Shown here one piece after another: positions 1-8,095 of a DNA stretch of 64,000 nt. The stretch is taken from positions 248,001 through 312,000 of the forward strand of contig NZ_QAYX01000024.1 in assembly GCF_003054705.1 (NCBI RefSeq), in the 5' to 3' direction. The notes beneath the pieces are model-generated. The model worked only from the letters and a program-made list of their open reading frames with translations, ran no database searches and was not told the origin of the DNA. This DNA comes from Opitutus sp. ER46 (GTDB taxonomy: Bacteria; Verrucomicrobiota; Verrucomicrobiia; Opitutales; Opitutaceae). Position 1 is the first letter of the stretch. Each line of letters opens with the position of its first letter. A program made the translations under genes and the position numbers.

Positions 1-2
1 TG

Positions 3-323
3 TACGGCGTGAACTTCTTCCTCGGCAGCTGGGGGCTGCGGCTGCAGATCGCGGCGGCGGCGATCACGTTCCTGCTGTTCTTCGGCAGCACGATGCTGCG
101 CGGCGCGCGGCAGAGTCAGCGGCAGTCCGCCGCCCGCACCGAACGCGCGCGTGAGCAGGTGCAGCCGCGGCATGTGTGCTACGTCTGCGGCAAGACCGAC
201 CTCTCGCATCCGGACCTGGATTTCCGCTACTGCTCCAAGTGCGCCGGCGACCAGTGTTACTGCCCGGAACACATTCACAATCATGCCCACGTCGTCGCGT
301 CGGAAGACCAGGCCGGCCACTGA
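3..323 (+). CDS. C-terminal end of a membrane protein with Cys/His tail (possible rhomboid-type protease), 5' truncated by the window
   Basis: The frame is open from the window edge, so the true start lies outside; a GTG at 9 is in frame but need not be used. What is visible is one hydrophobic segment (about the first 25 residues), a basic linker, then a cysteine/histidine-rich tail with CYVCGKTD, CSKCAGDQC and a histidine cluster (EHIHNHAH), which looks like a small zinc-binding module. A cytoplasmic zinc-ribbon tail after the last membrane helix fits some rhomboid-family proteins of this phylum, but the catalytic part is not visible, so that name is a guess. Its 3' end overlaps the start of prmB by 41 nt, which suggests translational coupling. 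Confidence 0.6.
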   Translation, partial: YGVNFFLGSWGLRLQIAAAAITFLLFFGSTMLRGARQSQRQSAARTERAREQVQPRHVCYVCGKTDLSHPDLDFRYCSKCAGDQCYCPEHIHNHAHVVASEDQAGH

Positions 324-1224
324 TCCCTTCGCGGGCGCCGCGGCGCTCGAGACGCCCGGGGCGTGGCTCGCTTTCGCGGAGAAACTGCTCGAGGAGCGCG
401 GCGTGGCGCTCGGGCAGGTCGCGACCGACGCGCATGACGAGGCGTTGTACCTGATTCTTCGGACGCTCGGGTTTGAGCTCGATGTGCCGGTTTCGGTGCT
501 GCGGCGCCGGCTCACGCCGGCGCAGCGCGCGAGTCTGGAGGCCGTCTTTTGCCGGCGCGTGATCGAGCGCGTGCCGGCGGCGTACCTCACGCGCGAGGCG
601 TGGCTGGGTGAGCACCGGTTCTACGTCGACGAGCGGGTGATCATCCCCCGCAGCTACTTTCTCGAACTCATCCCCGGGCAACTGGGCGAGTGGCTGCCGG
701 AGGGTGGCGCGAACGTCCGCCACGCGGTCGACGTCTGCACCGGCTCGGGCTGCCTCGCGATCCTGCTCGCGCACCAGTTTCCCTCGGCGCGCGTGGATGC
801 CTGTGACCTGTCGGCCGACGCACTGGCGGTAGCGAAGCGCAACGTGCACGAGCACGGCGTGGCGTCGCGCGTGCATTTGTACCAAAGCGACGTGCTCGAT
901 GCGGTGCCGCCGGCGAAGTACGACATCATCCTCAGCAATCCCCCGTACGAGCCAAGCGGACTCGTGGACCAGCAGACCCCAGAGTTCGCGGCGGAGCCGC
1001 GGATGGCGCACGACGGCGGCGCCGACGGGCTCGTCGTCATTCGCAAGCTGTTGCGGCAGGCCCGAGCGCGATTGCAGCCGCATGGCATCGTCGTGATCGA
1101 GGTCGGCGGGCTGCGCGAAGCGATCGATCGCGAGTTCGGCAAACTCCAACCGCAGTGGCTGCCCACGGCGGACGGCACCGACTGCGTCGTGCTCTTCCAG
1201 GCACACCGGCTCGGGGAAGGCTGA
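283..1224 (+). CDS. prmB: Ribosomal protein L3 N5-glutamine methyltransferase PrmB
   Basis: This protein of 313 aa should methylate the glutamine side chain of ribosomal protein L3 in the cytoplasm using S-adenosylmethionine. The SAM-binding motif (DVCTGSGCLAI, residues 150-160) and the catalytic NPPY motif (219-222) are both present. The following EFAAEPRMAHDGGADGL stretch matches the PrmB branch better than PrmC. The ATG at 283 gives the usual family length (about 310 aa); earlier in-frame codons back to 151 read through the upstream gene and give an unlikely N-terminus. The gene overlaps the upstream coding region by 41 nt. Its TGA stop at 1222-1224 runs directly into a short-word repeat array. 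Confidence 0.9.
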   Translation: MPTSSRRKTRPATDPFAGAAALETPGAWLAFAEKLLEERGVALGQVATDAHDEALYLILRTLGFELDVPVSVLRRRLTPAQRASLEAVFCRRVIERVPAAYLTREAWLGEHRFYVDERVIIPRSYFLELIPGQLGEWLPEGGANVRHAVDVCTGSGCLAILLAHQFPSARVDACDLSADALAVAKRNVHEHGVASRVHLYQSDVLDAVPPAKYDIILSNPPYEPSGLVDQQTPEFAAEPRMAHDGGADGLVVIRKLLRQARARLQPHGIVVIEVGGLREAIDREFGKLQPQWLPTADGTDCVVLFQAHRLGEG

Positions 1225-1373
1225 AGGAAGCCAACGCTGAAGGAAGCGAAGGTTGAAGGCGGAAAGCTGATAGGCGGAAATCGGACGACTGAAAGCTGAG
1301 GGTGGAAGGCGGAGGTTGGGCCAGCGAGAACGCCGCTTATATCCACTTTCAGTCTCACTCTCACTTTCACTTC
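1223..1373. repeat. Short-word array: GAAAGCT-type units (1223-1320) then GAAAGT-type units in inverse orientation (1344-1373)
   Basis: From the prmB stop codon onward the sequence is a run of mostly 7-nt units beginning with GA, such as GAAGGCG, GAAAGCT, GAAATCG, GAGGGTG. After about 25 nt of ordinary sequence comes a pyrimidine-rich stretch of 6-nt units (CTCACT, TTCACT), which on the minus strand reads as GAAAGT/GAGAGT. The two blocks use different unit dialects. No coding potential is apparent. Similar arrays occur elsewhere in this window. Confidence 0.8.
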
Positions 1374-1443
1374 GGCCGGGGCTTATGACACGGTCTTGGC
1401 TCTTGTGAGCTTCAACTTTGAAACCGTGTTGGGGACTACCCCA

Positions 1444-2400
1444 ATGAATGGCCGGCAGCGGCTGGCCGCGGCGCTGTTGATCGTGGGTGGTCTGCTCGCG
1501 TTGCTGCCGTGGACACCGCCCTGGGCCGCGTTGCTGGCCGGGGCCGCGCTGGCGCTGACGCTGGGCAATCCGATTGCGCAGCGCACCGGCGTCGCGGCCA
1601 AGCATCTGCTGCAGTTTGCGGTGATGGGCTTGGGCGCTGGCGTGAACCTGACGATCGTCGCGCGCGTCGGCAGCCAGGGGTTGCTCTACACGTTGGTCGG
1701 ACTGCTCGCGACCTTCGCGTTTGGGGCCTGGCTGACGACGCGGTTTGGCATTGCGCCGAAGGTCGGCGCGCTGATCAGCGCGGGCACGGGCATCTGCGGC
1801 GGCAGCGCGATCGCGGCGGCGGCGCCGGCGGTGGGCGCGCGGCCGGAGGAAACGTCGGCGGCGCTCGCCGTCGTGTTCCTGCTCAATGGCGTGGCGCTGC
1901 TCGTGTTTCCGCTCGCGGGCACCTGGATCGGCTTTGATCCGCACCAGTATGGGCTCTGGTGCGCCCTTGCGATTCACGACACGAGCTCAGTCACCGGTGC
2001 GGCGCTCACGCATGGGCGGGAGGCGCTCATGGTGGCGACCACGGTGAAACTGGCGCGGGCGCTTTGGATCGTGCCCGTCGCGCTCGTGCTCGGGATGTGG
2101 GCCCGGCGGAGAGACCCGGAGACCTCGCATGGCGGTCGGCTGCCGATTCCATGGTTTATCGGCGGGTTTGTGCTGCTTTCGGCGGTGTTCACGTTCGTGC
2201 CGTCCCTTGCGCCGCTTGCGCCTTGGGTGACGGCCGGGGCGCGCGCGTTGCTCACCCTGACGCTCTTCTTCATCGGGGCCGGGCTGACCCGCGAGGTGAT
2301 CCGCCTGCTCGGGCTGCGGCCGCTTGCGCATGCCGTGACCTTGTGGATTGTCGTCGCCGCAGCCACGGCCGGTGCGATCCACGCGGGCCTGATTCACTGA
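1444..2400 (+). CDS. YeiH/UPF0324-family putative sulfate exporter (PSE) membrane protein
   Basis: A protein of 318 aa with about nine to ten hydrophobic segments spread over its whole length. The family signature GTGICGGSAIAA lies near residues 116-127, and the conserved IHDTSSVTGAA stretch follows near residue 180. This matches the YeiH (Cons_hypoth698) family of inner-membrane proteins, often annotated as sulfate exporters; the substrate has not been firmly established for most members. The ATG at 1444 has a GGGGA stretch upstream and begins right before the first membrane helix; a TTG at 1396 would add 16 poorly conserved residues. The gene is followed after 2 nt by a methyltransferase gene, so the two may be co-transcribed. 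Confidence 0.85.
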   Translation: MNGRQRLAAALLIVGGLLALLPWTPPWAALLAGAALALTLGNPIAQRTGVAAKHLLQFAVMGLGAGVNLTIVARVGSQGLLYTLVGLLATFAFGAWLTTRFGIAPKVGALISAGTGICGGSAIAAAAPAVGARPEETSAALAVVFLLNGVALLVFPLAGTWIGFDPHQYGLWCALAIHDTSSVTGAALTHGREALMVATTVKLARALWIVPVALVLGMWARRRDPETSHGGRLPIPWFIGGFVLLSAVFTFVPSLAPLAPWVTAGARALLTLTLFFIGAGLTREVIRLLGLRPLAHAVTLWIVVAAATAGAIHAGLIH

Positions 2401-2402
2401 TC

Positions 2403-3020
2403 ATGAGCGACACTTTCTGGGACCAACGCTACGCCAACGCCTCCTATGTGTACGGCACGCAGCCGAACGACTTCCTGGTCTCGATGGCCGGTCGCATCCC
2501 GCGCGGGCCGGTGCTCTGCCTCGCGGAGGGCGAAGGCCGCAACGCGGTGTTTCTCGCCGAGCGCGGCCATGCGGTGACTGCGGTCGATGGCTCGGCGGTC
2601 GGCCTGCGCAAGGCGCAGGAATTGGCGGCGAGCCGCGGCGTGTCGCTGGTCACGCAGGTGGCCGACCTTGCCGACTTCGCGATTACGCCCGGAGCGTGGG
2701 CCGGGATTGTGTCGATCTGGGCGCACCTGCCGCCGGCGCTCCGGCAGCGGGTGCACCGGCAGGTGGTCGCGGGGCTTCAGCCCGGCGGCGTTTTCATTCT
2801 CGAGGCCTATACGCCGGCGCAACTGCGCCATGGCACCGGCGGACCGAAGGATCCGAGCCTGTGCATGACGCTGCCGGCGCTGCGCGCGGAACTCACGGGC
2901 CTCACGTTTCACGTCGGCTGCGAAATCGAGCGCGACGTGAAGGAGGGCGTGGGGCACACCGGCCTGGCCGCCGTCGTCCAGGTGTGTGCCCACCGGCCGG
3001 CCGCGGGCGGGCCGCGCTAG
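2403..3020 (+). CDS. Class I SAM-dependent methyltransferase (TehB/tellurite-resistance-like)
   Basis: A protein of 205 aa starting MSDTFWDQRYANASYVYGTQPN, which is the typical opening of small methyltransferases related to TehB and thiopurine methyltransferases. The glycine-rich SAM site is degenerate (LCLAEGEGRNAVFLAERGH, about residues 35-53), and an acidic residue follows in TAVDGS. The substrate cannot be read from the sequence. The ATG at 2403 lies 2 nt behind the stop of the YeiH-type gene, suggesting an operon. The stop codon is separated by a single nucleotide from the stop of the convergent copper receptor gene, so there is no room for a terminator between them. Confidence 0.85.
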   Translation: MSDTFWDQRYANASYVYGTQPNDFLVSMAGRIPRGPVLCLAEGEGRNAVFLAERGHAVTAVDGSAVGLRKAQELAASRGVSLVTQVADLADFAITPGAWAGIVSIWAHLPPALRQRVHRQVVAGLQPGGVFILEAYTPAQLRHGTGGPKDPSLCMTLPALRAELTGLTFHVGCEIERDVKEGVGHTGLAAVVQVCAHRPAAGGPR

Positions 3021-3021
3021 G

Positions 3022-5088
3022 CTAGAGCCGCCAGCGCAGCTGCGCGTAGAGGTAGCGGCCGGGTTCGCTGATCAACAAGCCGGCGGCGAACGGGTCGCGG
3101 GTGTAGGCGTTGTGCACCGCGTAGGCGCGATCGAGCAAGTTTTCCACCCCGGCGGAGAGCGTCAGCCCATGGCCGAGTGCGTGCTCCGCGCGCAGGTTGA
3201 GCGCGGCGTGACCGCCGAGCGGGCGCTCGCCAGCGTCGGTATCCACGCGGTTCTGACGCGCGGACCACTGGGTTTCGAACTGCGCCCACGTGCCGGCGGA
3301 CTCCCAGCGCAGCGCGGCGCGGCCGCGCCAGGGCGGGATGTCCGGCAGGTCGCGGTCGGTGTCGTTGGGGGCGAGGCTGCGTTTGCGGCCGCGCTGCCCG
3401 GCGGCGTCGAAGGCGGCGGTCCAGCCCGGCGCGAGCCCGACCTGGATCTTGGCCTCGGCACCGGTCAGTTCCGCGCCGATGCCAAAGTAGCTCTCGGTGC
3501 GGGCGGGATTGGCGGTCGAGCCGGGGGCGGGCGTGAGGCGCCCGAGGACGATGTAATCGTCGAAGCGCAGGTGAAACGCGCGGGCATTCCAGCTCACGCG
3601 GCCGGCGGTGCCGCGGGCGCCGGCGGTGAGTTCGGTGCCGCGCACGGGATCAAGCGTGGGGTTGCCGACCCAGTCGGTGCCGGTGCCGGGTCGGTTGACC
3701 ACGGTGTAGCGCTCCTGCGGATCCGGGACGCGTGCGCCATGGCCCACGCCGCCAAACAGCGTCACGGCCGGCGTGAGCACGCGCTCGCCGAACACATGCC
3801 CCATCAGCGCGGCGTCGGTCTGCCGATTGCGGTCGGTGCCGTGCGCGCGTTGGGCGAAGCTGACGTCGCGCGACGCGGCGCTGCGCCACGCCTCGGCGCG
3901 CAGGCCGGCGCGCAGCCGCCACGGGCCGGTCGCGCGTTCCGCCTGCGTGTACGCGGCCACGTTGCGGATCGTCACGTCGGGGATCATCGCGTTGGCGCTG
4001 GCGCCGATCACGTTGTCGGCCACCCAGTGCCGGGCGCCGGCCTGCGCGCCGGTGGTGAGGGTGGTGTCGCCGCGGCGCACGTCGGTCTCGAGTTGCGCGC
4101 CGTAGTTGGTCGTGGCCGCGATGGTGCGCATCATCCAGCCGCGGGCGGCGAACATGCCCAGGGAGGACTGGCGGAAGGCGTCGCTCATGTCGTGCTCCAC
4201 GCGGTGGTGGTAGAGCTGGAGGCGCCAGTGATCGGCCCAGGGCAGTTGCACCGGCGCGGCCCAGGTGGCGCCGAGGCGGGTCGCGCGATCGCGTTGGGCA
4301 TCCATCATCAGCGCCGGGTAAAGCACGTCGACGCCGTCATTGATGGCGGCGCGCAGGCCCAGTTCATGCCCGGTCGCGTCCGCCCAGCGGGCATGGACCT
4401 CAGCGTGGCCGATCGCAAAGGCCGTGGCGTCGCGCCATTCGGGCCGATAGTTCAGTCCCGGCGTTTCCGAGATGCGGTGGCCGGTGCCGTCGCGATAGCT
4501 GAGACCCTCCTGGTAACTGCCGGCGGCGAGGAGTCGCCAGCCGCCGCCGACCGGCCCGCCGACGGCGGCGTCGACGTTGCGCAGATCGGCCGAGCCGCCG
4601 AGGAGCCCGAGGGTAGCAAAACGCTCGGCGGGGGGCGCGGCGGACTCGACGGCGATCACGCCGCCGGGCGCGCCGCCGCGTCGCACGTCGAAGGGGCCGG
4701 CGCCGATGGCGATGTGTTCGATCAAGGGTGAGCTGACGTGAAACACCGGCGGGTCCATCCGGCCCGGGCACGCGGCGTGGGCGGGAGCCCCGTCGAGGGC
4801 GACCGTGACGTTGTCGCGGCCGAGACCGCGGAGCAGGACGTCGGAAGCGACGCCGCCGCGGCGCACGGGAGAGACGGCAGCGACCTCGCGGGCGACGAGC
4901 GCGCCGACGTCGACCGGCAGGTGCGAGCGGACCGCGTTGGAGGTTACGCCCGTGGCATCGGACGCGAGGGGTGGGGCGTTGACGTAATAGCGATCGAGCA
5001 GGATTTCCTGCCCGAGGAGAGAGGCGCTGGCCGAGCCCAGGAGCATGGCGACGCCGGGAGCGTGGAGGGAACGAAAAGAGAAATGCAT
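3022..5088 (-). CDS. TonB-dependent copper receptor, OprC/NosA type
   Basis: A protein of 688 aa with an N-terminal signal peptide (ending near the LLGQ at residues 24-27), a plug domain (about 45-175) and a 22-strand-type barrel that ends in a TonB_dep_Rec module with VENLLDRAYAVHNAY near the C-terminus. The decisive feature is CPGRMDPP at residues 107-114, the Cys/Met motif characteristic of the TonB-dependent copper receptors OprC and NosA. It should import copper across the outer membrane with energy from TonB. The ATG at 5088 places a basic-hydrophobic signal directly at the start; an upstream codon at 5130 is possible. The gene lies 121 nt downstream of a small CAMC-containing protein on the same strand, a pairing that also fits copper handling. 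Confidence 0.88.
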   Translation of the reverse strand: MHFSFRSLHAPGVAMLLGSASASLLGQEILLDRYYVNAPPLASDATGVTSNAVRSHLPVDVGALVAREVAAVSPVRRGGVASDVLLRGLGRDNVTVALDGAPAHAACPGRMDPPVFHVSSPLIEHIAIGAGPFDVRRGGAPGGVIAVESAAPPAERFATLGLLGGSADLRNVDAAVGGPVGGGWRLLAAGSYQEGLSYRDGTGHRISETPGLNYRPEWRDATAFAIGHAEVHARWADATGHELGLRAAINDGVDVLYPALMMDAQRDRATRLGATWAAPVQLPWADHWRLQLYHHRVEHDMSDAFRQSSLGMFAARGWMMRTIAATTNYGAQLETDVRRGDTTLTTGAQAGARHWVADNVIGASANAMIPDVTIRNVAAYTQAERATGPWRLRAGLRAEAWRSAASRDVSFAQRAHGTDRNRQTDAALMGHVFGERVLTPAVTLFGGVGHGARVPDPQERYTVVNRPGTGTDWVGNPTLDPVRGTELTAGARGTAGRVSWNARAFHLRFDDYIVLGRLTPAPGSTANPARTESYFGIGAELTGAEAKIQVGLAPGWTAAFDAAGQRGRKRSLAPNDTDRDLPDIPPWRGRAALRWESAGTWAQFETQWSARQNRVDTDAGERPLGGHAALNLRAEHALGHGLTLSAGVENLLDRAYAVHNAYTRDPFAAGLLISEPGRYLYAQLRWRL

Positions 5089-5209
5089 GAGAACGACGGA
5101 CGGGAGCGAACCGCGCGTCCGGATGGCCACGCACAGCGTGGTCTGATCCCGTGGCGTAACGGTTCAGGTGGTAGGACAGATGCGCGGCATGGGCCGCGCG
5201 ACGATCTCG

Positions 5210-5602
5210 CTACACGAGACTCCCGCGCGGCGGCGGCGTGGGCACCCGTGGCACCCAATTGGCGGGGACGAGCGTTACGGGCGCCAGCGGCGCCAGAACG
5301 CCGGGCGGAGTCAGAGGTTGGTCCACGACTTGGAGTGCGAGCACCACCTTGACATTGTCGCGCTCGGGCGTCGGCGCCGGGGCGTTGCGGGCGGCATCGG
5401 TGCGGGCCTCGCGCACGGCGAGGCACATCGCGCAGGGCCGCGCGGGATCGAAGGTCCGCGTCAGCGCCTCGGACCAATCCATCGTCGCGGCGTAGCCGGT
5501 GAACATGCGCGCCCAGGCGACGACCTGCACCGAGTCAAGCAGCGAGCCCTGCGCGCAGAGCCAGGCGAGGCTCAAGGCAACAAGGGCGGTGGCGCGGCGC
5601 AT
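5210..5602 (-). CDS. Small secreted CxxC protein upstream of the copper receptor (DUF2946-like)
   Basis: The frame encodes 130 aa from the ATG at 5602. It opens with MRRATALVALSLAWLCAQG, a clear signal peptide or membrane anchor, and contains CAMCLAV in the middle. The rest is low in complexity and proline-rich at the C-terminus. Small DUF2946-type proteins with a CxxC or HCPMC motif commonly sit next to TonB-dependent copper receptors, so a periplasmic copper-binding or copper-sensing role is a reasonable inference, not shown. It is transcribed in the same direction as the receptor and is probably in its operon. Two earlier in-frame starts up to 5641 would add cysteines (MVCLCRRCTF), which could matter if used. 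Confidence 0.65.
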   Translation of the reverse strand: MRRATALVALSLAWLCAQGSLLDSVQVVAWARMFTGYAATMDWSEALTRTFDPARPCAMCLAVREARTDAARNAPAPTPERDNVKVVLALQVVDQPLTPPGVLAPLAPVTLVPANWVPRVPTPPPRGSLV

Positions 5603-6166
5603 GGCCCGAACGAAAGTGCATCGTCGGCAAAGGCAAACCAAGCGGCGCTGGCGGCATGACTTGGATCAAGCCGGGGACGTTTCGGGCGGGGGCAATCGCG
5701 CGGTGAATCACCCGTGGGCTTTCTCGCCGCAAACCGCGTTCGAGCGCTTGTCACGCCTGCTGTCGGCCGCATCGTGGCGGCGTGCCTGCTCCCGTTCACC
5801 CAGCGATTGCGCCCTGCGGCCCCGAGTGCCGCGCGGCGACGCCGATCCCCGGTACCGGGGGCGACTGGGTGTGGTGTGCGCGGCGGGGTGAGCCCCGGGC
5901 CGTGCGCCACGGCCATCCGGATTGTCCGTGGTTCACGCCGTCGGACGGGCTGGATACGCCGGGGAGTCGTCCCGCGAACGAGCAGTTGCGCTTCACGCCG
6001 CGGCCGCCGGCCTGAGCGGAGAGATTCTGGTGACGCGCGACGGGCGCGGCGGCGCCGCCTGCGGGGGGGGCGCCATTTTGCGTTCCGGCAAAATTCGAGA
6101 TTCCCGGCCACGGGAATCCCGTGCTACACTCCGGGCACCCCGGTGACGGAAGCGTCACTTCATTCT
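5603..6166. other. Divergent intergenic region, 564 bp, between the copper module and the heme protein gene
   Basis: No reading frame here resembles a known protein. A frame at 5782-6015 (77 codons) has no start signal and no recognisable composition. The region should hold the promoters of the copper operon (minus) and of the heme protein (plus). Near the plus-strand gene the base composition becomes less GC-rich, and two perfect inverted repeats are present (6099-6118 and 6143-6158, listed separately). Confidence 0.5.
6099..6158 (+). promoter_or_regulatory. Two perfect inverted repeats upstream of the c-type heme protein
   Basis: GATTCCCG (6099-6106) pairs with CGGGAATC (6111-6118) across 4 nt, and GTGACG (6143-6148) pairs with CGTCAC (6153-6158) across a GAAG tetraloop-like spacer. 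The second ends 8 nt before the ATG at 6167, where a Shine-Dalgarno would be expected and none is seen. They could be operator sites or an mRNA hairpin acting on translation; the sequence does not decide. Confidence 0.4.
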
Positions 6167-6889
6167 ATGCAAAAACACCCCCGCTTCGTGATGGCCGCGG
6201 CCCTCGCCGCGGTGTTTGTCGGATGCCCGCTGCGCGCCCAGGAGGCGCCGGCCGCGGTCGAGGCTGAGTTCGTTGATCCCTATGACCCCGAGGCCCGGAG
6301 CTATGTCAGTGCCGGTTCCTATGCCATCGACCGGCTGGCGATGACGATGATCACGGACGCTGCGGCGGCGGTGTCGCGCGGCACCGAGGTGGCCGCGTTG
6401 CCGACGTGTCACTTGAAGGATGTCCCGATGAAGAACGGGACGGTCGGCGGGTTGCCGCGGATCACGGCGCTGAAGCTGACGAGCCTGAAGCTGCGCAACC
6501 CGGCGAACGCGCCGGACGCGGCGGAGGCCGAGGCGCTGAAGAAGGTGCATTATGCGTTGATGGGCGGAGTGCCGCCGAAGCTGCTCGTGCAGCGGATCAA
6601 ACAGGCGTCGGGCGCGTATGAGTGGCGCGTGTACAAGCCGCTGGCGACGATCCGGCAGTGTGGCAGCTGCCACGCGAAAGCGGAGGAGCAGTCGGCCGAG
6701 CTGCGGGCGGCGCTGCAGCAGAAGTACAACAACGACGATTCCAACAGCTACGGCCCGGGCGAGTGGCGCGGGCTGATCCGCGTGACGGTGGCCGATGCGG
6801 CGGCTCCCGCGGCGACGCCGGCGCCGGCCGCGACCGAGGCCCCCAAGCCCGGCTCGCCCGCCTCGCCGGTGAAAGTGAAGCGGCGGTAG
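6167..6889 (+). CDS. Secreted DUF3365 (Tll0287-like) c-type heme-binding protein
   Basis: A protein of 240 aa with a signal peptide (MQKHPRFVMAAALAAVFVG..., cut near ALRAQ-like CPLRAQ at about residue 22). The pattern RITALKLTSLKLRNPANAPD followed by a YKPL stretch and one CGSCH heme-attachment motif (residues about 167-171) is typical of the DUF3365/Tll0287-like domain, a PAS-like periplasmic heme sensor or electron-transfer fold. A second cysteine-histidine pair (PTCHLKD, near residue 84) lies at the place of another conserved site. The C-terminus is an Ala/Pro-rich tail. The function is unknown, but it lies beside cydAB, which also handles heme and respiration, on the opposite strand. Confidence 0.82.
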   Translation: MQKHPRFVMAAALAAVFVGCPLRAQEAPAAVEAEFVDPYDPEARSYVSAGSYAIDRLAMTMITDAAAAVSRGTEVAALPTCHLKDVPMKNGTVGGLPRITALKLTSLKLRNPANAPDAAEAEALKKVHYALMGGVPPKLLVQRIKQASGAYEWRVYKPLATIRQCGSCHAKAEEQSAELRAALQQKYNNDDSNSYGPGEWRGLIRVTVADAAAPAATPAPAATEAPKPGSPASPVKVKRR

Positions 6890-6905
6890 CGGCGCGCCGC
6901 TACGC

Positions 6906-7030
6906 GTTGCAGGTGGAAACGTTGAACGTTGGAAGGTTGGGGTCGCGGAACCTGCAACGTGCCAACCGGGAACCTGCAACGGGGACCGGCTGGCCCACCT
7001 GCAACTTTCCAACTTGGAACCTGTAACCTA
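6906..7030. repeat. GTT-word arrays in inverted orientation downstream of the heme protein and cydB
   Basis: The left part (6906-6946) is made of units such as GTTGCAG, GTTGAAC, GTTGGAAG on the plus strand. The right part (6949-7027) consists of the reverse units (AACCTGC, AACTTTCC, AACTTGG), so the same words read on the minus strand. The arms are imperfect copies rather than one clean stem. This array sits between two converging genes and is followed directly by the perfect hairpin at 7032-7060. Confidence 0.75.
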
Positions 7031-7031
7031 G

Positions 7032-7060
7032 CCGCATTCCGCCGGCCCGGCGGAATGCGG
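7032..7060 (-). terminator. Perfect 12-bp hairpin flush with the cydB stop codon
   Basis: CCGCATTCCGCC (7032-7043) pairs perfectly with GGCGGAATGCGG (7049-7060) over a 5-nt loop. The stem touches the cydB stop codon at 7061-7063. No run of T follows, so this is either a weak intrinsic terminator or a 3'-end stabilising hairpin. Confidence 0.6.
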
Positions 7061-8095
7061 TCAGTAGCTCATCCGGTCGAGGCGAACCTTGCCGCGGAAG
7101 ATGTAGTAGATGCTTGCCGAGTAGGCCACGACGATGGGCACGCCGATCAGGGCGATGGTGAACATCACGCCGAGGGTCTTCTGGGACGAGGCGGCGTTCA
7201 CGACCGTGAGGCTGTGCTCGGGGTGCGGGTTGCTGTACAAGAGATTCGGGTACATCCCGACGCCGAACAGCGCCATGAGCCCGACCATGGCGGCGCAGGA
7301 GGAGAGGAAGGCGAAAAAGTGCTTCTGGCGGGTCATCTCGCGCGGGATGTTGGCGATCGCGAGCACGGCGGGGATGACGAGCGCGAAGAACCAAGGCTCG
7401 CGTTTGAACGCTTCCACCACGTGCGGCACGTAGAGGAGCGTCGCTGGGGTGAGGATCGCGTAGCAGAGGATGAAGCCGATGATGGATGGGTTCACCCAGC
7501 GGCGCAGGCGGTCCTGCAGCTCGCCCTCGGTTTTCAGGACCAGGTAAATGGCGCCGTGCATGGCGAAGAGGGCGACGGTGGTGACGCCCATGAGGAGCGC
7601 ATACGGGTTGAGCAGGCTCAGGAACGTGCCGGCGTATTCGCCGCGGGCGTCCACGGGCACGCCCCACGCGATATTGCCCATGGCCACGCCGATCAGGAAG
7701 GCGGAGAAGATGCTGCCGCCGGCGAAGCTGAGGTCCCAGAAGCGCCGCCAGAGCGCCGAGGGATGCTTGCTGCGGAATTCGATGGCGACGGCGCGGAAAA
7801 TCAGCGCGCAGAGCAGCGCCATGAACGCCAGGTAGAAGCCGGAGAAGACGGTGGCGTAAACGTCGGGGAAGGCGGCGAAAAGCGCGCCGCCGCCGGTGAC
7901 GAGCCACACCTCGTTGCCGTCCCAGACTGGCCCGATCGCATTGAGGAACACGCGACGCTCGTGGTCGGTGCGCGCGGCGAACAGGTGGAGCACGCCGACG
8001 CCCAGGTCGAAGCCGTCGAGGATCACGTAGCCCGTGAACAGGACCCCCACGAGGATGAACCAGACGGTGTTGAGATCGAGGGAGCCGAAGCTCAT
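7061..8095 (-). CDS. cydB: Cytochrome bd ubiquinol oxidase subunit II
   Basis: A protein of 344 aa, all membrane helices, with the CydB opening [17 protein letters not shown], the GFDLGVGVL motif (about residues 27-35) and the WDGNEVWLVTGGGALFAAFP block (about 58-77). It forms the inner-membrane bd oxidase with CydA, oxidising quinol and reducing oxygen to water with high oxygen affinity and no proton pumping. Its ATG overlaps the cydA stop by 4 nt (ATGA), a standard coupling arrangement. No small cydX-type gene is visible downstream; instead a perfect hairpin begins right after the stop. Confidence 0.96.
   Translation of the reverse strand: MSFGSLDLNTVWFILVGVLFTGYVILDGFDLGVGVLHLFAARTDHERRVFLNAIGPVWDGNEVWLVTGGGALFAAFPDVYATVFSGFYLAFMALLCALIFRAVAIEFRSKHPSALWRRFWDLSFAGGSIFSAFLIGVAMGNIAWGVPVDARGEYAGTFLSLLNPYALLMGVTTVALFAMHGAIYLVLKTEGELQDRLRRWVNPSIIGFILCYAILTPATLLYVPHVVEAFKREPWFFALVIPAVLAIANIPREMTRQKHFFAFLSSCAAMVGLMALFGVGMYPNLLYSNPHPEHSLTVVNAASSQKTLGVMFTIALIGVPIVVAYSASIYYIFRGKVRLDRMSY

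Noticed and set aside
2986-4731. Open frame of 581 codons on the plus strand, opposite the copper receptor
   Set aside because: It is the antisense of a clear receptor gene; the translation is a Gly/Ala/Arg-rich string without domains, as is usual in GC-rich DNA.
5782-6015. Frame of 77 codons upstream of the heme protein
   Set aside because: No start signal, no hydrophobic or domain pattern, and overlapping frames of similar length on both strands.
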